Shown one piece after another: positions 13,342-28,019 of a DNA stretch of 64,000 nt. The position numbers and the translations under genes are program-made. The notes beneath the pieces are model-generated. The model searched no databases. It had not been told where the DNA came from and was given only the letters and a program-made list of their open reading frames with translations. This DNA is from Seriola aureovittata. Its lineage: Eukaryota; Chordata; Actinopteri; Carangiformes; Carangidae. Where the stretch lies: positions 12,556,732 to 12,620,731 of the forward strand of contig NC_079375.1 of the NCBI RefSeq assembly GCF_021018895.1, in the 5' to 3' direction. How positions within the stretch are numbered: the first letter of the stretch is position 1; every line of letters starts with the position of its first letter.

Positions 13342-13612
13342 TTATTATGACTGATGCATGAACATGAAAGCAGCGTTTGAATTTTACAGCTGCTGGAATT
13401 GAGGCTAGTTTTAACTACAAAAAAAACTGTTGGGGAGCTTTATCAATAACATGCATGTATAAGTTGATCATACGTTTTGTATGTAAAATGTTCATCTTCA
13501 AAGAAATTATTCTGTTCTGCTGCCAGATAAATGTAGTGGAGTATGTAAATTACAAGGTCCTTAATACTGTAGGCTACTTAAATAAAGGTACTTGTTTACT
13601 TTCCACTGTGTT
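13342..13612. repeat. Fragment of the GGTGGAAGAAG-type repeat family
   Basis: Internal words of the family (GGCTAGTTTTAACTAC, AGATAAATGTAGTGGAGTA) and a terminal-like AAAGGTACTTGTTTACTTTC are present. It directly follows the nested cluster. Confidence 0.55.
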
Positions 13613-16209
13613 TCACTTACAGTATATTAAAACCAGGTTCAACATATTGCTTTGTATGATATTTTTGAAAATAAATGTAGTTTTAGTTAAACCTAAATTT
13701 AATGGACGCATTGGAGGAATAAATCCTGGATGCTGTGTCACCAACAAAGCTTCTGCAGCTTATCCAACTTGAATGACGCAAACCTACTGAGAGGAAGATT
13801 TCCAGGAGAATGTCAGACCTGCTTCAGACTTGAATTGACTTGACATATTTCAGCTTTTATAGTTATGGACGGGTGTCAATTAAGCCCAATGGTGATACAT
13901 TGACTGCCTGAAATAGATTGCTAGAACTGGACTAGAACTGAAAAAAAGGCAGTAAGTTTAACAACAACACCATAATTAAAATATAACAATGCCAGCATTA
14001 ACCATCTTTGATCAGACAGTATATGCAGAAATGCTGTAATGAGGCTCTTTAAACTCACTAAACGGTGGTTAAATAAATGAATTGAACTGATTACACTAAC
14101 TTTATTCTGAGGCTAATAAAACGCCTAATGCTTATGCACAAAGGGGCATTTAACATTTATTCTCTAATGGTAGACTTTTGGAGCACAGATGTTTATCATA
14201 CTGCCTGTAACCAGCTAAATAGCACCATGGTATCACTCAGACAGACCTGAAGTGCGTAGGAGTGCAAGGTTTTGTTGTACCTGATGAAATAAAGGCCTGT
14301 TGCCACCAGCTGGAGCAGAGCTGCAGTGCATCATCACCTGCGGGGAACACCTGGGCCCAAACAGACAGGTGTGTTTATTCATCCTAATGAGCATGTGTTG
14401 TTTATACACATGCACACACACATAGGCATTTGGTTGGTCAGAGCGGCATGTTGTCTGAATTCTGCAGAGGTTGCTTATTATGGACAAAAAACTGTTTTTT
14501 AATTAAGGCCACGGTCACTTTATGTTTCAACAAAACAGCCCTGAAAAAGGGTGACGGTGGTTTTGATTAAATGCTAATAAACATGTTGTGTCTTAAGTCA
14601 CTGTGGAGCACAATCTTTCCCTATAACCAAGTGCTAAACGTAAAGTAATGCTGTAGTCACTACGAGTGGACACTGTACCGCAAGACCTGATATTTTGGCT
14701 GAAAGCAAGTATGTTATGAACATTTGGTACAACTGGAAACATAATAGAGTCACACTTACGTTTCCTTCCAAACATATTTGTTGTTGCAAATTAGCTGCAC
14801 ATAAAAGTAATTTCTAGGACACAGGTGTTTTCAATTACTCCTTCTGATCAGACTGAGTTGGACTCAAGTGACATCACTTGAGTCATTGTGGACCAACCTC
14901 AGGAGCTACAGCCTTTCTCACAGATGTAGCAGTATTCCTCAAGAGTCTACTGTATAAAATCATGTTTCCCTGTTATCATCCTTATCAGTAAATAGAGCTG
15001 GGTGACATCAGACTATTCCCAGCATAGTTCCCCCACACTAACACCTGACTGGAAGTCTGACCAGCAGCAGTAATCGATGAAAAATGTATAAATGTTTTCC
15101 TCCAAAATGTGATGGGGTAGAAGTATAAAAGTAGCATAACATATGCTCAAGTAAAGCAGAAGTGCCTCAACACTGCACTTCAGCATGGTATTGAGTGACT
15201 GCACTTAGTTGAAGGCAGGTCCTGGCCGTCTGCTGAAGCAAAATCGCCCAAGATCAATGGCCAGTGAAACAATGGCATTGGGAGTGAATGTAACAAGTGG
15301 CTCTGAATCAAATTCCAGTTTGTACAGGAAGCTGTAGAAAACCAGGAAGGACACTGCCCTCGCTCTTCCTCTGCTACGTCAAAAATACACCAGCTCCAGG
15401 CACCAGACGCTGCCCGATCAGGATCCTGTTTTCACTCTTTTTCTGTTCCACATTTGAAGTTTCCAAAAAGGAGAAGGGTCAACATTTAGACAACATGAGG
15501 TCTTTGTTGAGCACGTGACCATATGACTGTTAATTTCCTGAGCAGTGGCATGGTGTCTAATTTTGGAGGGCACATATGACCAAGTGGAAATAATTGATAG
15601 CTATTGACACTATAGATTACATAGATATTGATGGGGGAGAAGGATTTGAGGAAGTGATTATTGCGGCACTGCAATGATTCACTGAGCTCTTGCCAACTTA
15701 TGAATTCATGTCACGTTATCACAGTGACAGTGATTCATAAGTCACTTGACATTATTAAAACTGCTCGTGAAAAATTGAGCTTCTCTCTCTCTCACCTTTA
15801 AGCTGAGATATGTCACATGTAGTTATTGTTAGGATTGTAGTGCCATAACTATACTGCTGTTTCAACATTGTTTTCATGTAAATGCAGTGGTTTTGGGCTT
15901 ACTGTACCGTACATAAGTGCCATTTTGAGGTATTTTCCATGTTATTGTATAGTTGTGCTGAACCGCATTTTAGAAGGAAATAGTGTATTTAAAGTTGAAG
16001 TTACTGGTTACTTTTCTTCGGAGGCTCGCTGCAAACAATAAATGAAAAAAAAAAATAAGGGAGGCCTTACCTATAATTATGAAAATGAATTCATAATTAC
16101 AAGAAAAATAATACTATATATAAAAAAATGTGGCCAATTGCAGTAAAATTATCCAACATTTCACACAAAAAAACAAAAATTTTAGAAAAATGTGTGTAGC
16201 AGAAGTTTG
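13613..16209. other. Intergenic, mostly featureless
   Basis: Besides the repeat fragment at 15060-15190, no gene, RNA or repeat was recognised. Confidence 0.5.
15060..15190. repeat. Fragment of the GGTGGAAGAAG-type repeat family
   Basis: GGGGTAGAAGTATAAAAGTA, GCTCAAGTAAAGCAGAAGTG and CACTTCAGCATG are the family's internal words. Confidence 0.5.
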
Positions 16210-16560
16210 TTTTTTCTTCTTTCCTTTCCCGTTAATCATCTCATGACCCCTCAGATTTATCTTGTGACCCTTTGGTGGGGCCTGACCCATACTTTGGGAA
16301 CCACTGGACTAAAATATGTAACTTTATATATTAGCTCCACCTCAAACATAAAAGCTAGTTACACATTTAGTGACAGTCAGGGGCCATTTTCTGCAGAACA
16401 GATACTTTTACTTTGACATTTTAAGTATATTTTGCTGATACTATATATGTAAATATATTTTTAAGGCCAAACTTTTACTTGTAACAGAGCATTTGGTACA
16501 GCGTGTTGGTACTTTAACGTGAGTCAAGAATCTGAGTACATCTGCCCCCACTGGGAGCAC
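16210..16560. repeat. GGTGGAAGAAG-type repeat, partial
   Basis: Contains the family's block CTCATGACCCCTCAGATTTA ... TTTGGGAACCACTGGACTAA and the end block ACTTTTACTTGTAACAGAGC. Confidence 0.6.
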
Positions 16561-19276
16561 AGGAGCCGCTCAGCCAACAACATAAGTAATGAAACAGAAA
16601 TAGGAAAGTACCATGTAATGTAGTATCTGCATTCAATCTCCATCTCCCTCCTTGTTAAACTATAGCTGCTGAGCTGCACTCCTGCTAAGCACAGAGGCTG
16701 TACTTCCAGCTGGAAATGTTCTATTGGGCTTTGGGCCCATTTCCTATAATCTTTGCTTATTAAAAGCAGTCCCTCCTGCTTTATTCACATGCTCTGTGCA
16801 ACAGAATACCATAAATCCCTGTAAAAGATTGAATGTGTGAGAGAGAGAAAAGAAGGGAACCAAGGTGGAGAAAATGAGGGAGGGAAAGAGAAACGGGGAG
16901 AGCAATTATTCACCATCATTATTATCATCTTGATTCATTATCCTCCTAATTATTGGATCTCCAAAAGCAAGAGAGGGGACAATACTTTAGACTCAATACT
17001 CCATATACTGGATTGTTCATTTGTGGGAGTTGTTTTAATGGGAAAATGTATGTTATTAATAATTTTGAAACTACTGGTAATCAGTGAGACAGAAACCGCT
17101 GAACAAACACCATCAACAAATTGTGTATCATGTAAGTTTTCATTACTTGATGTATGGCTTTGATATTTTCCAGTGATTAATGTGTGTTGGGTATTTATAA
17201 TCAGATCCCAGCACAATCAAGCTGCATTTTGGGGCTTTTATGTTGGTGTGAATTCTAAGTGAGAAATGAATAAGACCTTTCTAACACAGGAAAGAAAATG
17301 CACTGTTAATTAATCTTTAGGGGTAATTTACTAATATTGACCCTGGATCACTGCACAGACATCAGTTTACAACATCACAATGAGGAAATAGTTTTAAAAA
17401 TTAGCTTCAGTTTTTTGTTGGCTTAAATATGCATACATTCTGCTGCAAAACTAATTAATTGAATCCATTTAATTAAAATTGAATCAAATGTTTGTAGCTA
17501 TAAACTCACAACACTTGTTTGTCACAAAATCATTGTACTGATTTTATGAAAGCTGAAGGGACGCAAGCGATGTAGACAACTAATCAATAACGCCATGATC
17601 TAAAGTGACCTCCACGTCACCCTCTGCTTTTTTGCAAGGGAACCCCCTTGTGAGCTGACTAACTTGAGTTGCCTTTGATTCCCATGCTCTCAAGCATCTT
17701 GGTATTACACAGGCACAGTTAATGTGTGTGTATAATGGATCTGATGTTTTGAAATGTTATTTATGGCAACTAAGAAAAGGTTAAACATTATCCAAAAAAA
17801 AAAAAAAATTACTAAAGATTTTTTCTTTTCCTTTTATTGTTTTTTGGGGTTTTTTTTTTTTGGTTTTAAAGCCATTTCTAAAATTAGATTTTGCGTTGGC
17901 AGTTTTCATGAGCATGAGTCAACATGTGGACAGAGGTTATGGGAGCCAGTTTCTTTAAATAAAAGCGAGGTGCAAGTCATTCTGTGAACAAAGCAAAAAG
18001 ATCAATAAATTGTGTTTGTTTGTGCTTGTGGGTGGTTATGTGTGTCCATCCGTCTGTGAGAACAAAAAAGAAGGTCATAAATACAAAAATAGAGACTTTA
18101 GATGAAAAGCTACAGGATCCTGAAAGCGTAAGTGTGTGTGTGTCTGTGTGATAATGGTGCGAGGGTTTTCGTGTAGCACTGAGTTCGCATTTTCACTAAC
18201 AAGGGTCTGGCGTCCCCGCAGCCGTCAGTGGGATCCACGCTGGGCCCTTTTGCAGTAATCAGCCAGACTGTCTTGCTCTAATTGTTTCCAGATTTGTGTG
18301 GGAGGTCAGAGCCCCGGAGTGCTGATCCTTGCCAAGTTTATAAACAGAGCAGTGTTTCCAGATGGCCACTGGCTCCAGACTGGCTAGCAGGTTGATTGGG
18401 ACCAGAATAATAACAGGTGGAGAACAGACAATGAATTCCTTGACACTTTTTACCTCGCACACACACACGCAGACGCACAGACGCGCCGACACGCTCTCAA
18501 ACACACAGTAACACACTTTCAATATGGTGAGCAGGAGAGACTCCTGACGCTGTCTCTGTGGTTTGAGCTCAGTAACAACCAGATCTGAGAGTAATACAAG
18601 CAGGATGTAGAGCACATTGGGAGAGCGGAGCACAGCCTGTTTTAAGGGTTTATAGACAGAAGAATATAACATAACAATAACCTAGAAAATTTGGGTTCTG
18701 AATTTGGAGATTTATAAAATTTAACCTTGTGTTGTGACAAGGAAGTAACTGTATAATTCTCTGTAAAAAAAAAAAAAAAAAAAAAAGAAGCCAGTTGCAG
18801 ACTTGACTTCTCCTTTGAGAGTGATGTTTTGACATTTTACAGTGTCTTTTTCCTGACTTGGCCTGGTCCCAGCTTTATGAGACGTCTCCTTCTACTAGGG
18901 AACAATGTCAGCTGTAAATTGCAAAAGACCAGATTACAAAATATGAAGTTCCTACAGGAAGCCAACTGCTTTCCTATGTTGTTTTTGGATGCCACATCAG
19001 TTTGTGAAATCATTTCAAATCTGCAAGACATCTAATTATTTATGTTTTTACATTCTTTTACATACTTTTTTTTAAACATTTGTATTTTTAGTCAGGGCTA
19101 CAAGCCAAATAAAATGATTTGCCAGGAAATTTAAAGAAAATAAATGTGTCACATACAATCTATGTATAATCCAAATCTCTCCTTCTGTTTCTTAAAGTTG
19201 TCACTTTTGGAAGTGTTCCTGTTGCAAACTTTGTTAAAGCCGGTTCACTGTTTTTCTAAGAATCGACACTGACACA

Positions 19277-19322
<46 letters not shown>

Positions 19323-22300
19323 CACACTTTCAAAGTGGAGATTTCAGCAGCTCCGGTGAAGACATTCCCACCACGATCACATCATTAGCTCCAGCATGTC
19401 TCTTAATGCCTCTCTCAAGTTTTTGTTTACAGAATCCAGTCCTTCCAAGGTCTTTGTAATAGCTTCGGAGATCTGGGCTCTGGAGAGGGGAGAGAAGGTT
19501 TTGAGGATGTGTGTGTGAAGGGAGGGAGGGGGGGGGGGGGGCCTGCCTTTCATCGGTTTTGCTCTGCTACACTTGTTTGGGCCAAGGTTGGCCCCTGTTT
19601 TTCAGTAAGCGTACTCCACTCCAGATGTGCGGCGGCTCCAGAGTGGCTGCCATGTACAGTAAATCGGCATCTGAGGGCTCGTCAATCTGTGGGGTAGAGT
19701 GCTGCGGTGTCGTCAGCCCCAGCCACTGGTATAAACGGAAATTTGTACTGCCGAGCTCCCATGAGGTCCTGGGGGAGGTGGAGGTGGAGTGGAGGGGGTG
19801 GTGTTGCACGGGAGGAAAAAGGGGAAAAAAAGGGGCAGGGGAGGATATTTGGAAGTGAGAACTCAAAACTGAAACTGATGAGAAGCGAGGGACAGACACC
19901 GTTAACACACACAAAAGGTGCAGCAAATGTCAGAATATTCTCATCCAAAGGGATAATGAGCTCAGCTGGCTCAGCGGCGGGACGGCAAATGAGCAGAAGA
20001 GAATGACGTCGACACGAGAGTAAATGATGACTTTCGCAGAGAAATTTATCTGCTGCTGAAAATGGAGACATTGAGTGTGGAAGCAGGTCACAGTCGGGGT
20101 ATTTCAGCATGCTTTAAATCAAATCGTCCAGATCCTAGCGGATAAAATGATACAAGTTCATAAAACGGGAAACAAGACCATTCAACAAGCCTTGAAGTAA
20201 AACAGAAGCCCAGGCAAAAAAAAATGTTAACAGAGCAGCTACTGGTTACAATTAGTTGATGCTGGTGACCAGGAGGAGACAGAAAATATAAATACAGAAA
20301 ATAGAGGTTATTAGCAACATTACAGCATCGCTCAGTTAATGTAAATAATGAGGCCTGAGTCATAGTAAAGCCAGGGTTCTTTGCGGAGAGGACACAGAGC
20401 AGACTCTGGAGTGTCATCAGGGCAGACAGCGTTTCCCCCGCACATTCCTCCCTTTACATTTTCCCATGCTCAGAGCTCAGGCCCTGACTCAGCGCCATTA
20501 TCACTGGGAGCAAGTCATAGGAAAGCTGCTGATGACTTACAGAGTGAAGCCCTCATGTCCAGACTAATGTTTTAACTCCGTCCTCCGTGTGGTTTCCTCC
20601 CATCTGATGTTATTAAAGGTCACCCTTGTTTCTGTCTCACTCAACAGTCTGAAGCATGAGAAAGCTGCAGATAACGAAGGGATTAAGTGAGTAACCAAGT
20701 CATTCTTTTTGTTTAAAGTGACTCCTGGTTAAAAGCTATCTTATAACAATCAGTGTGTTTACATGCACTTGATGGTAATGTTGGACCATCCCCAATAAAA
20801 GTGGACAATTGTGAGAGAAATGTGTTGAAATCTTCATTGTTGGGAATCATGTTGTGTGTTTTTTTTTTTAACGTCCAAGTTCTGACAGTGGTGTCAGGAA
20901 TTTAGGGACCAAGATCCCATCATGTGACTACTGCAGTGACCCACATTTACACATCAGCCAGTCAAAATATGACCAAATCTTGGCATTCATTTAAAAGATG
21001 GTTTTACCTTATATAGACTGATGTAAGCTTCTGCAAGTCTTTTATTAGAGAGCTGTATCCAAATAATCATTTAAAAGGGAAACAATACTTCATCTTGGCT
21101 GTATCATCTTAGTTTGTATCCAGAGAAACAAAAGCACTTTGGTTCAGGTTAGGGAAAGATTGGTTAAATGTTCGAAGCCGCTGTGAACTTTTTCTGCATT
21201 CAACCAGACCACAACTTCCCTTTACCTTACCAAATGTTGTGAATGCCTGAACATAACCATAAAAAAAAGTTTATCAATGCTGTGGATTGGATATTTTGTC
21301 AGAAATGAACATTATACTGATGCATTCAGTATCAACATTTATGCAACTTGCCGAATACATAATTTAACAACATTTCTTCATTATGTCAATAGAAAATATA
21401 ATTGGGTTGCAATTAGATTTCCTTCCAAACGTATTTTGCTGCTGCAAATTGGTAAACATCATTTCTAGGAGAGCCCACTAAGCTGTTTCAGATTGTGACC
21501 AAGATTTTATAGACCCATCTTTGAGAGTGCATCATGAAATGATTGTTGTTATTGTATAGTGTATAGACGCCACTAAGGATGGCTTTCTGCGGCAAACCAA
21601 AGTCTTAAACATTATGTATACAGGAAACGTAGTGTCCATAATTGGATTGTAGGATAAGAGAAAACAGATTTCCCCAGGTAGACTTCTCCTGAAAAGATCA
21701 ACTTCTTGGCCATGTAACTGGGTGTCTAATTGGCTTTTTACATGTATGCCTGTTTATGACAAAGACATCAGACAAGGAATGTATTGCTGTGTGAAAGGAA
21801 AGATCATTACATATAGCGACGCATCCTCGTACTCAACCTAATTCCATCAAGAGTCGGACTAAAACTGAAACTAACGCTACACTGAAAGTATGTTTATGTT
21901 GATATCCTCCTGTATGTATGCCCATATCGTGACCTTTTCCTCTTTGAAAGACAGACCCACTGCCCAACCCCCTGTCATTGGTTTCCTCTGGGATCCCCTA
22001 TGCTCAACATTGGGTCCCCCCCCCCCCGCCCAGTAACGAGGCAAGGCGTCAGAGGCCTGATTATTTGCACTGACCCGGGTCTGTCTCCTCAGGGCGGCTG
22101 CCTCGGCACAGTCGCACTGGATCCCATTGACACGGTGAGAGGGAGAAGAAGGGGGGAAGAAAACAGGCCCTGGCTCCAGTCAGTCGGCCCTCCTCGGCAG
22201 GTTGATGAATGTCCAGGACTTCACGATCTTTGCCACCCAAGCCAGTGGAGTCAGGCTACAATGAGTTACAGTCTCTACGTTAGAAAACCCTCCTGCCCGC

Positions 22301-24049
22301 CACCACCGCACACACCCCCCTCCCCCACACCGACCAACCCGTGCGCCCCACAGTCCCCCCAGAACCCGAGCTGGCCGGCCTCCCTCCCTCCGCAAACACA
22401 GGAGGTCTATCCTTGACTGCTCCACTCCGGCTGCCACCACCACCTCCCTCGCCCTTTCAACTCTCGGCCCTGACTGCGCCAATTCTACCCGACAACACAC
22501 ACTCACAGGTCTGACCACAAGCTGGCACAGGTCCCCGCAGCATGCCATTTCATTACACTTCGAGCTGCTAATGGCAGGTTGCTGCAGTATGTATGTGTTC
22601 ATGTACTGCACCTGACTGCATTTGAGAGTGTGTAGTGCAGTTCATTATATAGTTTTCCCAGCAATGCAAACTACAAGTTGAATATTTTGTCTCCCTGAAA
22701 GTGACATATAGTGCCAAGAGCCAGACTACACAAAAAAAATAAATGTGAGAGGTAATTTATTTCTTTTCTTTTTTTTTTACTCCTTAAATCACTTCATCTC
22801 TGCCAACTACGTACCTTATAAACGCAAAACAGAGGTGAAAACGTGTGCTCAGGATGGCTGTAAAACTGAACCGCAATGGCAGGAGGAAAACAACAGCATT
22901 GTTAAGATCGGCCCCCTGCTGCTTCAGCTAATTGTGCTCCAGTCATGGGCTATTCACTGTCACAGCTAGCTGGAAGAAAGTATCAACTGACTGAGAAACT
23001 CTTGCTCAAGTGTTTCTTTCATCACTTGTACATGAATAAAGGAGAATGAGCCGATGATAGTAGTTCTGCAGAGGGATGAATGTAATCACAGGCTCATACA
23101 GCTACTGTAATGTTTTGTGACACTTACTGTCTCATGTGAATACAGTCCTCTAACATGATTGTTTCAGTGGGCTGAAAGGTTACTGATAAGCTGGAATCGA
23201 CAGAGAGAAAGAAAAAAAACTGTAGGAGGTATGATGAAACTATACAGAGCTGAAGACAAATATGCCATGCCATTAGAATTGCAATTATTCGCTATTACAG
23301 CAAAGCACACTCATTATGTTACCCTACAATTGAGACTGGCAACACTCATGGTAATTTGATGACGCACAAGTCGTGGTGCTTTTGGCTGCAGAGAGCGGGT
23401 CTGAGTGCCTCACGCCATTTTTCCATCTTCAGCCAGAAATCCCAATTGACCTCTTTAATCACCTCAGAATTTTCCTTCTCCTGACTCCTGTGGCCTGATG
23501 AACAATTATGTTTAATGTAAAAACACTAATAATTCCACCAAGTATTTATAAGGTGTCATCATAATGTTTCTATGAGCATTATTCTCACCATTGAAACATT
23601 ACTTGTCATAATGACTTAAAATTAAAATGATTTCATTATTATTACTGGTGCATGAACATGGCAGCAGTTTCAAGTGCACCTGTAGTTCACCTGGTTAAAC
23701 ATGCGTTTACACCATGTGTCAAGGCTGAGTCCTTGAAGCAGCAGCTGATGTTCAAAATCCTGTCAGGGCTCTTTGTTGCATGTCATCTCATCTCTCTCAC
23801 TGGCCTTCCCTGTGTATCTCGCCACTGTCACTGTCAATAAAAGCAAGAAGACCAAAAATAGATCTAAAAAAAAATAGTGTAGCTGGACAAGATGGAACAA
23901 ATATTAGCTGCTTCATAAAATGTATTACAGTTAAATGAATAATACCTCATCATATATACCTGATCATATGTTTTATAAGTATAATTTAAATTTGAAAACG
24001 AGTAACAACAGCTGTCAAGTCAATGTAGTAAGAATTGCAATATTTCCTT
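16561..24049. other. Intergenic; largest stretch without recognised repeats
   Basis: About 7.5 kb with few recognisable repeats apart from the CA microsatellite, a G run at about 19529-19541 and a C run near 22018. 18120-18620, 19330-20640 and 22000-22480 are GC-richer than their surroundings. An exon-like 42-bp segment lies at 22093-22134. No protein was recognised on either strand. Confidence 0.5.
19272..19318. repeat. (CA)n microsatellite
   Basis: An almost perfect CA run. Confidence 0.95.
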
Positions 24050-24220
24050 CTGAAATAGTGGGTTAGTGGTGTAAACAAGTATAGAAGTACCTCAAAAACT
24101 GTATGTAAGAATAGTAATTGACAAATATACATTATAGTTATGTTAATTACTGCAACACAGTACAAACTAAAGCAGGCTATAGAATAATATATTGCAGTGC
24201 CAGAGGTTTCACTGTTTCAG
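24050..24220. repeat. Fragment of the GGTGGAAGAAG-type repeat family
   Basis: GTATAGAAGTACCTCAAAAA and neighbouring words match the family. Borders are uncertain. Confidence 0.4.
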
Positions 24221-27200
24221 CACACTGGACACCAGAGAAAAGAGTCAAAGGACGTGTAATCAGCTGACATGGTCTCTGTCAAAGGATTCTTTGAATGGCT
24301 TTTCAAAGGAAACACTGTCCGCGCACGGTTCATCCGTCTGTTCCCTTTAAACCACATCTAACTTCCGTTCAACCCCCCCCCCACTGCTGCGGGAGACATT
24401 CCTCACAAGATGGTTGAATGGCAGCCCTGTTGCAGGTCAGCCCAGGCGGCAGCAACAGGCGATTTACAGGGTCCCTGCTGTGTGGAGCTGTGACCTGGCC
24501 TCAGAGCAGTGCTCCCAGGTGACAAATAAAACACTAGCCCTCACAGGAGCGCGACTTCAGGCTCCACAATGCTAATTCAATACAATGCATCTAATTGTAG
24601 CCTATTTCAGAGAAGCTAGCAAGATCCTCTGCCAGCCATTCACAGGATTACTGCTAATTGGGAAATAAACGTGTGGTAAAAGAGTCTGGGATGAGGTAGT
24701 TAATGTGGAGCCCTCTTAATGGACACTTAGAGCTTATTAGCTTCATTCTCACAAAGCATTGTTTGATCAGAAAGGCCCGGTTGTTTTCTCTTTATGGTGT
24801 TCTATTAGATTTGGTGTTTTTTTTTGTTTTTGTTTTTTTTTGTTTTTTTTTTTAAATGCACTTATTGTTTTCTTTGGCACCACCAAAAGTCAGCATCAAA
24901 GGCGTTATCCAATGTTGCTGCTAAATATCAGTTCAATTATCTTGGCAATTTCATGTCATGCATTAAAGCATAATTCATATGAAAGCATATTTAAGTAATG
25001 ATCATGGGCAGTTGTAGATATGGACCACTCACTACCAAATTCAGGAACCAGATGGCCACAGTGCTTATCTGCGATGGCTTAATTTGATATTTTGTGGAGC
25101 AGCAACATTATGGACTCAAAAAATGTTTGTTAAAGCTGGAACACGAAATAAACTTGGATTTATAGTGCTACCGTCACTTTTAAATCAGGACATATATCAA
25201 TATTTTCCCAGGATAAAGCAGTCTACAAATTCCTATTATATGTGGTTCCTGCACAAAACCCAGTTGGTACCTGTTCATTTTAAATATCAGACTTTAATTT
25301 ATCTATAATCAAGTATGTTTTGTCGGAAATGCTGCCCAGAGATACATTGCGTCTGCTATCAAGCAAAGAATCAGAAACTTACTGGCTGTAAATTGCATCT
25401 GCATCAGTTGCGGCAGCATTACAGTCTGAACCAATTTGGTTTTTGAATTTGTATCATTATCCAGTCCATCTGTATGGTTGATTTCTGTGAAAATTCAGCT
25501 TGTGGTGAACAATTTCCTCCCAACAAATCATCAAGAAATGTTGACTGTGAAGCTGACAGTGCCAGAGCACTGGTTTGGTTCAAGAAATGTGCTTATTTTC
25601 TTCCTTTCCATGGGAGAAATGAAAAGATTAATGTGAATCTCGTGTATGCACGTCAAATAGAGCTTTAATTGGAGCATGGTTAACCCTAGCTTAGCATAAG
25701 GACTATAGAGGAAACAGCTTGTCTAGCTTGTACACTGTGAAAATACATACGCTTACCAACACCTCCAAAGCTCAGTAGTTATTTGTGATTCAAACACAAA
25801 CAGAAATGTACAAAAATGTGACTTTAGGAGGGGTATTTGATTTAACTATTTCTGCTCCGCACTGCTGTCCAGGCTATAGCTCAGGCTGCCTGATACAGTT
25901 TGTTAGCACAGGTTTGTGTACAGGCACGGTGATAGTAAAGCTGTCAACCTAATTTTAACAACAAGACCTTGGGTTACATAACTCCGCCATAAAAACACAA
26001 ATTGAAGTTTTTTTTTACATTTCTGTCTGTGTAAAAGCAAATGAGCTTTTGGTAGATGTAAATGTTTATCAACTGTAATATTGAAGTCTACAAATTAACT
26101 ACTATAATTACTATATAATTAACTACTATAGAAGTTTGTTTTCTTTCACACCCCAAATCATATGCCCGACAACATTAACCTTGTTTAATTTAATTAATTA
26201 ATTTAGATTTTCCAGTGTAGATAGTGACACTGGCTAACACTGCTGATTTAGAAAATCTCAATCTGTTACCCCTGTGTGCAAGGAACACGTGTCACTGCAG
26301 CTAACAGGAATAACATCTCTCAGAAAATTCAATAAATGATTTTATACATCAGTAACTGAAACAAAAGCTACAGTATTCACCATGAACTTATAACTGCTTT
26401 CAGTTCAGTACTATGCATTTCATTATTTTGAGAACAACTGATTTAGCTTCAAAGTATGTATTTTCAAACGAAATTGTTTCCAGTCTGGCCCAGAAGGGAT
26501 CTGGACCTAAAAATAACTGTCCCATATGTAAAAAAATAAAAATAAATAAATGCTATTGCTACCATTTTGGAGGCAATATGTCATGTTGAAATAACATCTA
26601 TCTGTTGTGCCCTCAATTTCAAGTTTGTGACACCAAATTGAGGGCTTTTTTTGGGCCATCAATAAGACAGATGGTCTATGAAGCGAGACTCACTCAGAAG
26701 CACCGCTGCATCACATCACATCAGTCCCAGCCAACAGTACAACATGGTTTTCTATCTCAATTAAGGGGATGAAAATGGTCCAGAAAGAAAATTGTTATCA
26801 AGTGTTAACTTTTATAGGAATGAAGCTACAACTCTATGGGGTAAGATGGATACCAGAACTGGCCTTTGACCAAATTTGTTGTTGTTTCAGCAGCTGATAA
26901 GATGGATTCCCATTTACTTCCATTCATCCATCAAAAGAAAGGTATACCATGTTGTTACACTCAGAACTGCAAGGTTATTCTATGTTTTAAAAGTGTTGAT
27001 CCTGTCTTACATATACTGCATCAGTAGCTTAAATTATTCTTGTATCAGAATACATTGATCAAATTTGGTAATTATCTATGTCATAGGAAAATCTTAAACA
27101 AAGACAAATGTAATAAGGCTCCACGAGTAGCAACATAATTTACTAATCTTATATCTGTCTAATATACCACACGCTGAGCTCTGTCATCTCCGCCTTCTTG

Positions 27201-28019
27201 CACTGCAGGAAAGCTCATGTAACATGTAGTTCGTGTAACTTTTACTGACCTTTTTACATCCTTAATAAGCTGCCTCTCAGTTTTACTCAAAAGGTCACTG
27301 TGATGGTTTTGCATAATTTTGCCAATTCACAACAAGTCCATTACACCCTGCTGACTATTTCTAAAGCTTACCAAAGCATATAGATTCTTGAATGTATTAA
27401 TTCTATTGTTTTAAAACAATGAAAATAAACCTTCAGAGATATGAAAAAGATATGGAGCTTTTTCAACAAATGTAATTTACCAAAAGGAACATTTACTTCA
27501 GGTTGCTTTATTTTTTGTCAGTGTGTTGCGTAAGCATGGACTGATTTTTGTGCCAATATGGTGTGTTTTGTACTGTTGGAGAGCTCTGACATCCAAGACC
27601 TCTGAGTCAACTGCTGAACAACAAACTTCATTATGAATGAAGCTTCCAATTTCGTATTATCCTTTTCACAACATCCATACTTGCCTTTTGTTTGTCTAAA
27701 GAATTTAGACAAACAAAGCCTGTTTTGCTTTGAGAAGTCTGCACTGCATTACCACACAACAATAACATTACCCTGACAAATAAATGTGATGTATTACCTT
27801 CGTTGGTTTTCAGTCCGAACTGAAATGAATGGAAACCGATGGCTGCCTGAAGGTCAGTAGTAATGTCAAGTATACACACAGAATAATTGACTGAAACATG
27901 CATGTAGCTTTTGTATTAAAGGGTCAGACTTATTGACCATGTCCATGAATAAAGAGTAAACTCCATCTGCTCATGAAGACTGTGACATGCAGTTTCAAGC
28001 AGAGCTAGTAAAATTTTGG
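24221..28019. other. Intergenic, no gene seen
   Basis: 24440-24745 looks like unique sequence with several TAAT cores and could be regulatory. The rest is AT-rich and contains the partial repeat at 25672-25900. Confidence 0.45.
25672..25900. repeat. AGCTAGCCTGGCT-type repeat, partial
   Basis: CTAGCTTAGCATAAGGACTA, GAGGAAACAGCTTGTCTAGC and ACCTCCAAAGCTCAGTAGTT correspond to the left half of the family. The right half is not clear. Confidence 0.5.

Noticed and set aside
19511..20110. Several overlapping open frames of 99-142 codons on both strands
   Set aside because: Mutually overlapping frames in a GC-richer patch with a poly-G run; no domain, no convincing splice sites, no known similarity.
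22000..22611. Open frames of 138 and 143 codons on opposite strands
   Set aside because: Proline/histidine-rich translation of C-rich sequence, typical of low-complexity artefacts. Only the small exon-like segment inside it was kept, as a low-interest finding.
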